Shown here piece after piece: positions 1 through 9,694 of a DNA stretch of 64,000 nucleotides. Origin of the DNA: Diabrotica undecimpunctata (Eukaryota > Arthropoda > Insecta > Coleoptera > Chrysomelidae). The stretch covers positions 131,057,914-131,121,913 of the forward strand of contig NC_092809.1 in the NCBI RefSeq assembly GCF_040954645.1. Direction: 5' to 3'. How positions within the stretch are numbered: the stretch's first letter is position 1; every line of letters starts with the position of its first letter. A program made the position numbers and the translations under genes. The notes below the pieces were generated by a model. It did no database searches. It saw only the letters and a list, made by a program, of their open reading frames with translations, and was not told where the DNA came from.

Positions 1-484
<484 letters not shown>

Positions 485-620
485 TTCGTTTTTGATTGTA
501 CTTCTATACGCGCGTTCGACGTTGGAAATTTGTGTGTATTCGTATATATTGAGTGAATCGGCAAAATCATTACATATATGTAAGATATAGGTAAGAGGGA
601 GACAGAAGATATATTTTCTC
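485..620 (+). repeat. Dispersed repeat, copy 1 of an inverted pair
   Basis: This segment matches the reverse complement of about 1040-1160. Shared strings include TACTTCTA, ACGCGTTC-like text, AATCATTACATAT and ATAGGTAAGAG, at a by-eye identity of roughly 70%. The two copies face each other across about 420 bp of AT-rich DNA. Family unknown; not coding. Confidence 0.6.
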
Positions 621-1008
621 TCTCTTTCTCTCTCGAGAATAAAAATGTTCCTTTTGTAAACATATTTAATATTTATTAATATTATTATTTTTTTATTAAT
701 ATTATTATCATGGTAAATTAAACATATGCGTAAGTTATGTATATTGTCATTTTAAAAAAATACTTATGAATATTGCATTTTAATTTGAATTGTATTATAA
801 TATTGAATTATGTGGCAGTGTATTGTATTGTATTTTTATATTAATAACAAAATTAACAATGAATTTTACTGCAGAGAATGTGTAAAAATTTTTTTTTGCA
901 TTCAACTCCTTTTATACATATATGAAAATAAAAATATATATTTTCATTAAAATATTGATTCAATCCTTCATTTACTTACTATACTCCTATTACAGGTCAA
1001 ATGTTCAT
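621..1008. other. AT-rich spacer, no gene seen
   Basis: Lies between the two inverted repeat copies. It contains CT-rich and ATTAATATTATT runs and nothing recognisable as coding. Confidence 0.6.
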
Positions 1009-1427
1009 ATACAGCCAACGATGCACCATATACCTGTATACCTAATTCTTTTTCTCTTTCTGCTCTCTCTTACCTATAGCATTACATATGTAATGATTGT
1101 GCAGATTGACTCCCATATAAATTTGTAACGAAGAACGCGTGTGTAGAAGTATAACTTCTACCGGCAGTCCCACTGGACTGCCACACCCGTTTTTTTTTTT
1201 GTCTGGTGCGTTATATTTAGTTGGCTGATACCAACCATTTGAACTACGTCCATTTTTCAACCTCGATTTGTGGTTGAAACTAACCACAAATCGAGGCCAT
1301 CTGACCTCGATTTGTGGTTAGTTTCAACTACTTTTAAAATCTTTTCACTGGTGATGATCTGATAGGACTTACAATGAAGTTTTTACTTCATTGTAAGTCT
1401 TTTTAAACTATGGTATACAGCCAACGA
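1009..1427. repeat. Hairpin-rich repeat bounded by 14 bp direct repeats
   Basis: TATACAGCCAACGA occurs at 1009-1022 and again at 1414-1427. Between them lie GAAGT/ACTTC (1146-1158), an 8 bp perfect stem (1163-1182), a 15 bp perfect stem (1261-1296, arm CCTCGATTTGTGGTT) whose arm is repeated at 1305-1319, and another 15 bp perfect stem (1366-1399, arm GACTTACAATGAAGT). The end motif TGGTATACAGCCA is shared with the termini of the palindromic element at 43768-44672, so the two may be related. Copy 2 of the 485-620 repeat overlaps 1040-1160. Confidence 0.65.
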
Positions 1428-2120
1428 CTAGGATTTGTGATAATATTCTTAAAAATAAATAACAAAAACTTACAATACAATATTGTACAATATTGAATTT
1501 TATTCTTGGTAACGTAGCGAAACATATAAAATGAAGCACCTGCTGCATACTCTATCTAATACATTATATGACCGTGGTAACAATGGCGCGTTTAATTCGT
1601 TGCCAAGATCTTAAAGCATGCAATTAACTTATTTAACATTTAAAAATTATGCACGTACTCGTTACTCACGGCACAAATTTCTGACATTACTAAAATAGCA
1701 TTTTCTGTTATGATGTTAATTTGTGTTATAACGCATATCACGAAAGTTTTGAGGAAAATCATGGACAAGAATAAAATTGTTTTAAAATGATAGAAGTCTA
1801 GCTGTCTTCTTGGTGGCACCACTACTTGGACGGAATTAACTATTGTAAAGTTAGAACTACTATGTTTTCATGTTTAATGATACTAAGTGATTATTTTTGA
1901 GTGATTATGTTTATTTCCATACTGATAAACTGTTTTAACACATAACTATTTGAACTTAAAATGTGTAAACTGTTTACGGACTGATAGCTGATGTTATAAT
2001 ACGAGATTTTGCACCCTATCACCTGTCATGCGCTGCCTCGATGCCACTGGCAGAAGAAATGTTACTGGCGTTCATTTCGCGTACACTTCTATTACCTATA
2101 TTTTTATTTCTGCAACATAC
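1428..2120. other. Intergenic, no gene seen
   Basis: Contains only short, unsupported ORFs and no recognised motif. The right end probably belongs to the repeat that carries the hammerhead-like hairpin at 2124. Confidence 0.5.
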
Positions 2121-2635
2121 CATTTGACGTTTCGGTTTCCGAGTAGGAATCAGCGGCGGCTCGTGGCCTAAAAAAGTGGTGAAGATGAGCAAAGCTTGCC
2201 GGACCAAAAGGAGTTTTGGTACCTACTTCGCGCCCAAATCTAATTAAAAATTCGTTAAAAAAAATGTATAGAGTTTAGGGCCCTAATAAATTGAAAACAG
2301 TTTTTTAGGGCACTTATACTAGATACGATTCGTTCTGCTTGCCTGGGGTATTTTAGTTCTGAATTTTGACATTTCATTGAGGGTTTTTTGGCGATTAAAA
2401 CACCACGCCTGCTTAAACGGGTTGGTGAGTTTCAATTCAGCCGCCCACTCTGAGTCAGATGCTGATTGCAGCCGACCACTCTGGATCAGACGCAGATGTT
2501 TAATAAAATACTGGTTGGTCGACCATGTAAAAGAACATCCCTTTTATCTTCATTTTTCCAATGTCTAAACGGAGTCTCTAATATATTACACACCAAGTTA
2601 TTAATTTAGCCACCATTTAATATAGTCTTCTGCAG

Positions 2636-2828
2636 GTCATCATGTAGGGTAGAGTCAATGGCAAAAAGGGAATAAGTAGAAAGAGGAAGTCATGGCTGCG
2701 AAATATTCGAGACTGGACAAACATGACTGTAGACAAATTATTCCACGTTGCAAAAGACAGAGAAACTTTTAGAAATGTGGTAGCCAACCTCAGTTAATGG
2801 AGACGGCATAGAAAAAAGAAGAAGAAGT
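2636..2828 (+). pseudogene. LINE reverse transcriptase 3' end, fragment
   Basis: Translates to the C-terminal tail of an insect non-LTR RT: RKRKSWLRNIRDWTNMTV, then LFHVAKDRETFRNVVANLS, then stop. It is followed by an AAGAAGAAG tail typical of LINE 3' ends in this window. The same tail pattern is seen in the LINE at 35731-36288. GTCAT occurs at both edges and may be a short TSD. It is nested inside the hAT element and severely 5'-truncated. Confidence 0.75.
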
Positions 2829-3118
2829 CATTAATTGAATGTATGTCTGTCTAAAATTATTTTTGTCTAAAGTGCATAAAGTGCACTAAACAAATAAAAT
2901 TAATACTGTGACTTAACTAAACTAATAAATACTATACTATACACTATACTATATAAAAAATATCTATATAATACACTAAATTTCAAAATATTGTCGCTGA
3001 GAGAAATTTCCGAAAAATAGGAATACCAAATACACATCCAACAGTGGGTGAAGACGAATAATATATTTATAGACGGAACTGCACTCACCAGTTTTCTCAA
3101 CTATCACTAAGGATAGGC

Positions 3119-3141
3119 TGACGTCACGTTGCCATGGCAAC
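3119..3141. promoter_or_regulatory. CRE and RFX X-box-like palindromes side by side
   Basis: TGACGTCA (3119-3126) is a full CRE/ATF palindrome. One base later comes GTTGCCATGGCAAC (3128-3141), a perfect palindromic RFX-type X-box. Both lie inside the hAT element. Function is inferred from motif match only. Confidence 0.4.
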
Positions 3142-3539
3142 CGTGAACGCTCATGCAGATGCATTTCGCATTTCAAAAATTATATTCACCTATTCCTGAA
3201 TACTAAGATTCAGTACAAGGCTAGTGACACAGGTCAGGACTTGACCGTTAAGTACGCACCGCTAATAAAGCTAGCTGTCTTTTTAATTTTTAGATTAATT
3301 AAAAGAGAATAAATAATTGATTTCAGAATTTAGATATAATAATGTTGCTTTCATTTTTTATTTATTTGTCTCAATTTAATTATATTTTTTTGGTGAACCT
3401 CACCTTCATCTACTTCACCTGGCCGGCCGCCGCTGGTAGGAATCCGTTTTCAAAATACAAGTTTTGAAAATGAAGTTTTTAATTAAACATTGTAATTGTT
3501 TAATCGGCTGGTAATTGAGCCATAAACTCTACATCCTAA

Positions 3540-3880
3540 GGTCATATATGAGATTGCACTTTGAGATTGACTTAAGGATGATAAGGTTGCTAGGATTTAC
3601 GCATTTTTGTGTTCAATGGGCGAAGATGGAGTGTGTGTTCACTTTTTGAATGTATTTTGATTTCTTTTGCTAGATTACTTCTTTTACTGTTGAGATGTTG
3701 AGATCCTCATAGATTCTTTGGTTGGTTAAGTACCAGGGTGCATCAACAACTGCTCTTAAGGTTTTTGATTGACATCTTTCCATTATAGCAATATTGAATT
3801 TACTACTACAGCCCCACAGCTATATTCCATATGTCCGTAGTGGTTAAATAACTGTTTTATAAATTAAAATTTTATTTTAC
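3540..3880 (-). pseudogene. Jockey-type LINE RT C-terminal fragment
   Basis: Minus-strand translation gives the Jockey C-terminal signature: TYGI-LWGCSS, FNIAIMERCQSKTLRAVVDA, then PWYLTNQRIYEDLNI. The same LWGC-SNI pattern occurs in the larger Jockey copy at about 48770-48890. Stops and frameshifts interrupt it. It abuts the PLE 3' end at about 3880-3900, so one probably inserted into or next to the other. Confidence 0.75.
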
Positions 3881-3936
3881 AATAAAAAACTGAAAATTTT
3901 GTTTTTAAAACTTCCACAAAATTAATTATAATATTT

Positions 3937-3978
3937 TATCACTACAGCTGTTTCAGCGAAGTGCCTTTCTCAAGTGAT
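3937..3978 (-). ncRNA. Hammerhead-like motif 3' of a PLE endonuclease
   Basis: On the minus strand it reads ATCACTTGAGAAAGGCACTT, then CGCTGAAACAGCTGTAGTGAT. UCACU and AGUGA at the ends can pair as stem I, GAAA is present, and CAGCUG is a self-complementary stem III-like segment. The CUGANGA box is imperfect (TTGAGAA). It lies about 30 bp downstream of a PLE GIY-YIG reading frame, the place where PLE hammerheads are known to sit. Confidence 0.45.
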
Positions 3979-4010
3979 CTATTTTTGGATGTGTTTACAA
4001 TTTATAGTCT

Positions 4011-4400
4011 TTAACGAAATAGGTTGAGGAGGGGAGAACTGTTTGTCTCAAGTTGGTCATTCAGAATTCTGTCTGTATTTTTTAATTGGTTGATTTCCAT
4101 AGATTCTAATAAAGATAGCTTAAGACCTTTATTTTGGATGTGAAGAATTTGAAATTCATCATTAAAAGAATGATTATGATCTGTTTTTCTATTATTGAAA
4201 GCCATTTCGTGTTCTGCTATCAGTTTGTTAAAGGTTCTATCTGTTTGGCCGATGTAACTTTTTGGGATGTCGCCACATGTAAGTTTGTATACACCACTGT
4301 GTAAGTATTTTTTCTTTTGGCTCTTGTTATTTTTAATATATTTGCTTAAGTTGTTATTTGTTCTAAAAGCTGGCCTTATGGCTTTCTTTTTATGTGTTTC
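4011..4400 (-). pseudogene. Penelope-like element GIY-YIG endonuclease domain
   Basis: Penelope-like retroelements encode an RT followed by a GIY-YIG endonuclease. Here only the endonuclease end survives. The minus-strand frame reads about 130 residues without a stop: GVYKLTCGD (GIY box), SYIGQT (YIG box), RTFNKLIAEHEMAFNN, then the typical HIQNKGLKLSLLESMEI and LNSSPLLNLF-like tail ending in a stop. No RT is attached: at about 4400 the sequence changes to an unrelated plus-strand LINE relic. The downstream side carries the hammerhead-like motif at 3937-3978. Confidence 0.85.
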
Positions 4401-4423
4401 AGATGCTCAAAAGCATAGACAAA

Positions 4424-5450
4424 TCACGTCATGAAGCAAAACAAATAGTACAGAATAAAAAAGAACGGAGAACGTTTATGAAAAGAATGACTACCTCTCA
4501 ATTGTTTAAGGCTTTTTGAACATCGAATCTTACCATAAACTCCAGAGATAAATACGGAAAATGTAATCGACGAGTCATTAGAGAAACTGACCGAACTGAG
4601 AAACCGAAAGTCTCTAGGTCTGGACAAAATTAGAACTATGACAGCATGGTGGTTCCTAACAAATGCGATAATCGCAGTACAATGATCTATTTCTAAAAAA
4701 GGGCCATAAATATTCATACCTGTCAATTACAGATGAAGAAATTTGCTTAGCATTGTTCTGCAACTGACCACAAAAGTCATATTCAAAAATTTATTAATTT
4801 TACACCATTATTTTCTAATATTTTGTGAACGTTATTACATGATTTGTAGGTTAGGAAAGAAATTGAATCATTGGATTAGCAACAAGGCTTCAGATCTGTA
4901 AAATTCTGTAATCGCAAGGTCTTTGTAGTTGGGCAAATCGTGGAAAAATTATTGGAATATAACGTCTCGGCCTACTGCTGTTTTATAGATCTACATTAGA
5001 CTTTGGACCATATAGAACTTGGAAACATACTATCTTATCGAAACAATCGAAACCATATGTAGCATAAACAAATTCCAGTCCACAAATTAATAAGAAAATA
5101 ACAGAGTCAATACCTCAGGAGTCTGATAAGCCAACTTCTGTTTAACATTATTATGGAAAAATATCTAAAGAGTATCAAGTAAATAAGAATTAATGGAAAT
5201 GATAAAATGAGGAAAAAGATATGACAATAAAAACATTATGGTAATTACAACGTACTAAAGATCAGGCAGAGGTGGAATCTAGAGAACATCAACGACTAGA
5301 TACTAAATAGAAAGAGACAGTTAAGTCACATAATTAGACTAGAGAGAATAAAACTCGTAAGAGATAAATCTACAAATGGCCGAAGATGTGAAGAAATGCA
5401 AATAAAAAGGATGTAGTGATAACATGAATATTATTATATAAAAAAGGACG
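4424..5450 (+). pseudogene. Heavily decayed LINE reverse transcriptase
   Basis: Scattered RT motifs survive in shifting frames: LRNRKSLGLDKI (the K-KAxGxDxI region upstream of the palm) at about 4590-4630, a QQGFRS-like block near 4880, CFIDLH near 4980 (motif A, second acidic residue lost) and LLFNIIMEKYLKSI near 5135-5180. No YADD box could be found. Many stops and indels; long dead. The order matches the LINE type at 9695-11600. Confidence 0.65.
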
Positions 5451-5454
5451 TTCG

Positions 5455-6600
5455 AAGATTGAACAGCAGTATATTACTTTATTGTTAATGAAAATTTATT
5501 TAACTGTTTTCGAATAAAACTTGTCTTACAACTACTGAACATGCTAATAGTTTCTAAGAGACATATTTTTATTCAGACCTCTTCGTCTTGGTAATGATTT
5601 AGTCTGAAGTAGCTCTGTGCAATTAAAGACAAGCTTTAATGGCAATAAATAACCAGTTGATTTCTAAATAGCCATTCTTACTTTGACATCAACTGTAAAT
5701 TCTTTATGCAAATTCACACTGTCGTGCTAAAAAGTTGTTGCCATCAATTATCACAAATATTTGTGAAATGTGTTAATTGCAAACTCATACACGTACGTAG
5801 AGTACAAATAAAGGTGTTGGGAATATTGACATTCTTTCCGGAAATCGCTAGTTCATGGCTTGATTATAGTTGACAAGATTAGACATTTATTAAGAAATTT
5901 AAATCGCAAAATTTAACAGTAAATCGCCCCTAATATCGTTTGAAAGGTGGTTTAGAGAACATAAAAAACAAAATCAGTACACAAATTTGCTTTTCTCCGA
6001 ATTCTATACAAAAAATTCTAAAGGAAAAACATCGTGACTTTTTCGTTTAGAGTGAATTTTAATGTAATATAAAATTTAATCACAATACTGCTAATGGTAC
6101 TTTTGTAGAGAATCAAATAACAATCAAATCAGCAAACATTTTTTTATAAAACCTTATCGGTGCATTTTTTGCAGAGAAAAGACGAAAAATCCGCTAAAAT
6201 AAACCATTTTTTGAAAAATTTCTAACTTGCGCCCTCCTAAAGCTAAAGTGGGCGAACAGTCTTCTAAAAATCCAAGTTTGAATATTTTGCACCGATATTT
6301 TGAATGGCTCAGCATATTAAGTGAGGTTCTTCGATTTTAGTTTAGAAAACATCATCATCATTATCAAAATTCAAAATTTATTATCTCTATTAATTTTTTG
6401 TTGTTCTTTCTCTCCCACCCATCTTCAGTCTTCTTCCCGTCGAAGATGTATCTCCATATTTTTATTTCCCAACTCTCTAATATTCTCCTTTTATTTAGTA
6501 CTCAAGTCTCACAGGACTCGCTATATGTAGTCTCAACTAAATATAGCGTCCATATGTAGTTATTTTATAATTACTTCTTTTGACGGAAAATATTTTATTT
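5455..6600. other. Intergenic, no gene seen
   Basis: No coding evidence. A 14 bp palindrome CACAAATATTTGTG lies at about 5752-5765. Confidence 0.5.
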
Positions 6601-6665
6601 CGAGTTTATAGCTTGTGCATAGCTGCTCTGAGGGGTCCTGATAGGACAAAATACGTATAAACGAA
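6601..6665 (+). ncRNA. Hammerhead-like ribozyme motif with two core changes
   Basis: Reads CTGAGGG (6628-6634; CUGANGA expected), stem II GTCC/GGAC with loop TGATA (6635-6647), AAAA (6648-6651; GAAA expected), then the self-complementary TACGTA (6652-6657). GTTTATA (6604-6610) and TATAAAC (6656-6662) are complementary, as are TATAG (6607-6611) and a downstream CTATA. The layout is that of a type I hammerhead with minimal stem III, but A9 and G12 are changed, so this copy is probably inactive. Confidence 0.5.
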
Positions 6666-7075
6666 TAGTGGAAGCACTATACCGAAATCAAATCTTAACT
6701 GTCTTTTCTGTCTGGTTTGCCACTTTAATTTATTGAGTAAACAATATTGTGTTCGCTTTTTCGATTTCTAGCCTTCAATTAAGAGTGTGCCGCACGTTCT
6801 GAAGTGAGAACGTCGCTCCGCCTTAAAATATCTTCGATCTTTTCTATTGGCCGAGTGATGTGAAAATGCCATATAGAAACATTTTCAACTCTCGGCCAGT
6901 CTGGTCTCGGCTCCCAAATAGGGTCTCCTGTATCCTGGGAGTCCGATGTCGAGAGTCTGCTCCGGTTCTACGAACACTGAGACTCTGGCTGGACCTTGTC
7001 CGCCTCCGAAACTGCGTTTTTCCATGCCCTTCCTTCCCATCTGGTGATGATGCAAGAATTATATTATAGACAGGC
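6666..7075 (+). other. GC-richer stretch following the hammerhead-like motif
   Basis: From about 6780 to 7075 base composition is clearly richer in G+C than the flanks, and one open frame of about 69 codons (6860-7069) is present without recognisable domains. Its continuity with the hammerhead-like motif suggests the body of a small retroelement, but no family could be assigned. Confidence 0.3.
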
Positions 7076-7264
7076 AGACGGACAACGACACGATTTCAAT
7101 AAGGACCTATCGGGTTCATATTGCATTTTCTTATAAAAAAATTACTTAATGTCCACACTAGAGCAACTAAAATGTGGTGAGCGAAATAATATTGTGCCTT
7201 AGACCACAATACAAACAAACTGTCGGTTTAGTCTTTAGGTTTCTATTATTGTATTACCTATTAC

Positions 7265-7295
7265 CTCGCATACAAAGATACACTTTGTATGCGAG
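7265..7295. repeat. Perfect 13 bp stem hairpin
   Basis: CTCGCATACAAAG, loop ATACA, CTTTGTATGCGAG. Surrounding sequence (7076-7850) shows no gene. Confidence 0.7.
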
Positions 7296-7852
7296 TTCAA
7301 AATCGTATTAATATAAATGAGAGTGGTCAAAGTTTATTAAGTTGGTTTATTATAATTCAACAAAATCATATACAAACACTCTGTGGACGAGTTTTCTCAA
7401 CAAATTTCTGCAGAGATAGGTTGTAAATATCGCGACCAGTAACTTCTTTAATTATTTACAAAAATCTGGCCCTTACTGAAGTGTTTCTTAAAACTTAAAA
7501 CTAAAGCAAAGAGTGCACTTAGACACTTTTACTAATTCTCAAACCGAGAGCGGACAAAGCAAAAGTTTGATGTAATTTATTCATAATAATTCAGATCTTA
7601 AAACTACACAACAAAAATTGTATACCAAACCGTGAAGAAAGTCAGTCCTCCACTTACCTGAAACAAAAAATAAAAAATATTAGTTTCTTCAAAAATGTTA
7701 GTTTATATTAATATTAACATATCTCGTTACACGTGAACTACGGCATTAAGGTTTCAAGTTTCAGGGAAAATGAACAGCTTCTAAATCCGAATATTTTTTC
7801 AAAATAAAATTTTTTAATACATTTTAACTTAAGCATAAAATCCACTGGTTTT

Positions 7853-8408
7853 TACCGAAAGTACAAGCTGAATATAGCCGCAAATGTCAACCATGAAATA
7901 AAATATTTCGGTTTGTCAGTGTTGGTGTGTTTTTATAATGCATATGTTGTATGCTTCAAATATAAAGAGAGAAAGCTTTTAAAAAGTACATTTTAATTAT
8001 ACTATTTTATGAATTCTGCAATTTTTAATTTATATAAAACAATAACGAGTAAATATTTGTCTCTTTCGAGTTTAATTGCAAACATCTGTTGCAATCTGGC
8101 AACTGCTGATTTGACGATTGCCAAATCTATCCCCTAATCTATCAAATGGCAATTGTCAAAGAAAATTTCTAATAATTAACTGCAATTAATCTCCAAAGAA
8201 ACAAATATTTACTCATTCTTGCTTTATATAAATCAAAAATTGCAGAATTCATAACATAATATAATCAAAATGTACTTTTCTAAAGCTTTATCTCTTTATA
8301 TTTGAAGCATACAGCATATACATTAGAAAAACATGTCAACACTGCTAAACCGAAATTTTTTGTTCCATGTTTGACATTTGCGGCTATAATCAGCTTGTAC
8401 TTTCGGTA
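7853..8408. mobile_element. Long-inverted-repeat (foldback/MITE-like) element
   Basis: Left arm about 7853-8082 and right arm about 8174-8408 are reverse complements over more than 200 bp with moderate divergence. Outer text TACCGAAAGTACAAGCTG matches its complement CAGCTTGTACTTTCGGTA exactly. A spacer of about 90 bp itself contains weaker inverted repeats (GATTGCCAAAT / AATGGCAATTGTC). No ORF or TSD identified. Arms may extend outward to about 7820 and 8445. Confidence 0.8.
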
Positions 8409-8619
8409 AACTCAACCAATCCACTATAACTGGTTTTAAATGCAGTGGCGAGAATGTCCAACCTAACGAAACAGTAGAGTTCCAAAAAACACTTATATTT
8501 ACAATCACGATAAAATGATGGTTGTCTTGAATAGGTGAAAATTGACGATCAAGACTCCCGCAATATTAAAAATTTGCATTGGCACTAATAAGCAAATATT
8601 CGACTTGGTCAGAACGCAA

Positions 8620-9170
8620 CGAAAGCAGTGGAAATACAACGTGAAGTAAGGAATGAGTGTGTTGTATCGCTTCTACGTTTTAATATTTACTCCGAATTTA
8701 TCTTCAAAGAAGTCCTGGATGAAATAGAAAAGGACATTAAAATCAATGGAGTTAATGTCAATAATCTTATATACGCAGACGACGTGGAACGAATTACTTT
8801 CATTGAACTCTTACAGAGACCGTAATGGAAAAAAAAATGGAAGCCATTGAGATGTGGGGACATAAGAATATTACGGATAAACCGGTTGGACCAAATAAGA
8901 AACAAAGTAGTTTTACATCGAATAAAAAAAGACGGAAATTTCGGACATTTGATGAAACATCCAGAGATATATAACCGAATCGTCATAATAAATCGCCGAA
9001 AGAAGCGGCCCAGGTCGAATTAGAGTATCCCGCTTCCGAAATTTCGGAGAGTATTATAGTAATGAGACATCGGCTTATTTATTTCGATCAAATTTAAACA
9101 AAACTGTACAGCTAATATGATGGCCAATAGTCAATACTCGACAACGGTAACAGAAGAAGAAAAGAAGACA
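8620..9170 (+). pseudogene. LINE RT relic with internal deletion
   Basis: VEIQREVRNECVVSLLRFNIYS matches the Q-G-C-V-L-S-P-L-LFN-Y block, followed by INNLIYADDV, the palm YADD box (about 8760-8790). After a deletion come remnants of the C-terminal LGHLMKHPEIYN segment and an AAGAAGAAAAGAAGA tail at about 9152. In the first block both the glutamine and the proline of the usual R-Q-G-C-V-L-S-P motif are changed. Confidence 0.65.
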
Positions 9171-9694
9171 AAGCCTATTGAAAACTTGAGGAATTATGTC
9201 AAATCAAAAATCTCTCTCCCAACTTCAGCGCCGACCTTCATGTGAAATAGTTGTATTACAAATTTCTAAGTATATGTGTAAATACAATTTATTCATCAAG
9301 CGCATGCGTTTTAATGCAAACAAATTAATTAATATACAATCCATTAGCTATCGAACAATGTGATCCGGCTCGAAGGACCACCAACAATGTTCAAGTTGTT
9401 TAAAAAATCAATGTTAAGCCTATTGTAGAAGAAGGATTCTATTTAAAAGAAGAAACGTGATCGAACTATACAGTTAGTTCAAAATAATGTACTGCCATAA
9501 ACGATTGTGGAATCATTGATCCTCTATGACAATTTCGATCACAATATATGAAATTTTAGATTAGATAATTGCGAGTGATATTCCGAATACAACTGTGACT
9601 CCAACCAAAAAGTCGTTTAGTTACGATATAGGGTTCAGTAATCAACATCGGATAATAAAAAGAAATGATGAAATTTTCACAACCTCAAACTTAC

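Larger units (their letters stand above)
2151..3435. mobile_element. hAT-type non-autonomous DNA transposon (1,285 bp)
   Basis: Ends are CAGCGGCGGC... and ...GCCGCCGCTG, giving a 10 bp perfect TIR of the CAG..CTG type. The flanks carry an exact 8 bp TSD, GTAGGAAT, at 2143-2150 and 3436-3443. An 8 bp TSD with CAG ends is the hallmark of the hAT superfamily. No hAT transposase is present. It carries a LINE 3' fragment (2636-2828), a 31 bp near-tandem repeat (about 2438-2498) and a CRE/X-box-like palindrome pair (3119-3141). It disrupts an older hammerhead-like repeat. Confidence 0.88.
2124..3457 (-). repeat. Hammerhead-like hairpin repeat split by a hAT insertion
   Basis: Left part GACGTTTCGGTTTCC (from 2125) and right part AATCCGTTTTCAAAA (from 3441) join across the inserted element to give the same GACGTTTCG-stem-CGTTTTCAAA motif seen intact at 25841-25877 and 58016-58469. 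On the minus strand this reads TTGAAAA, a stem II-like hairpin (GGATTCC/GGAAACC), then GAAACGTC. The TTGAAAA box departs from CUGANGA, so activity is doubtful. Confidence 0.6.
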
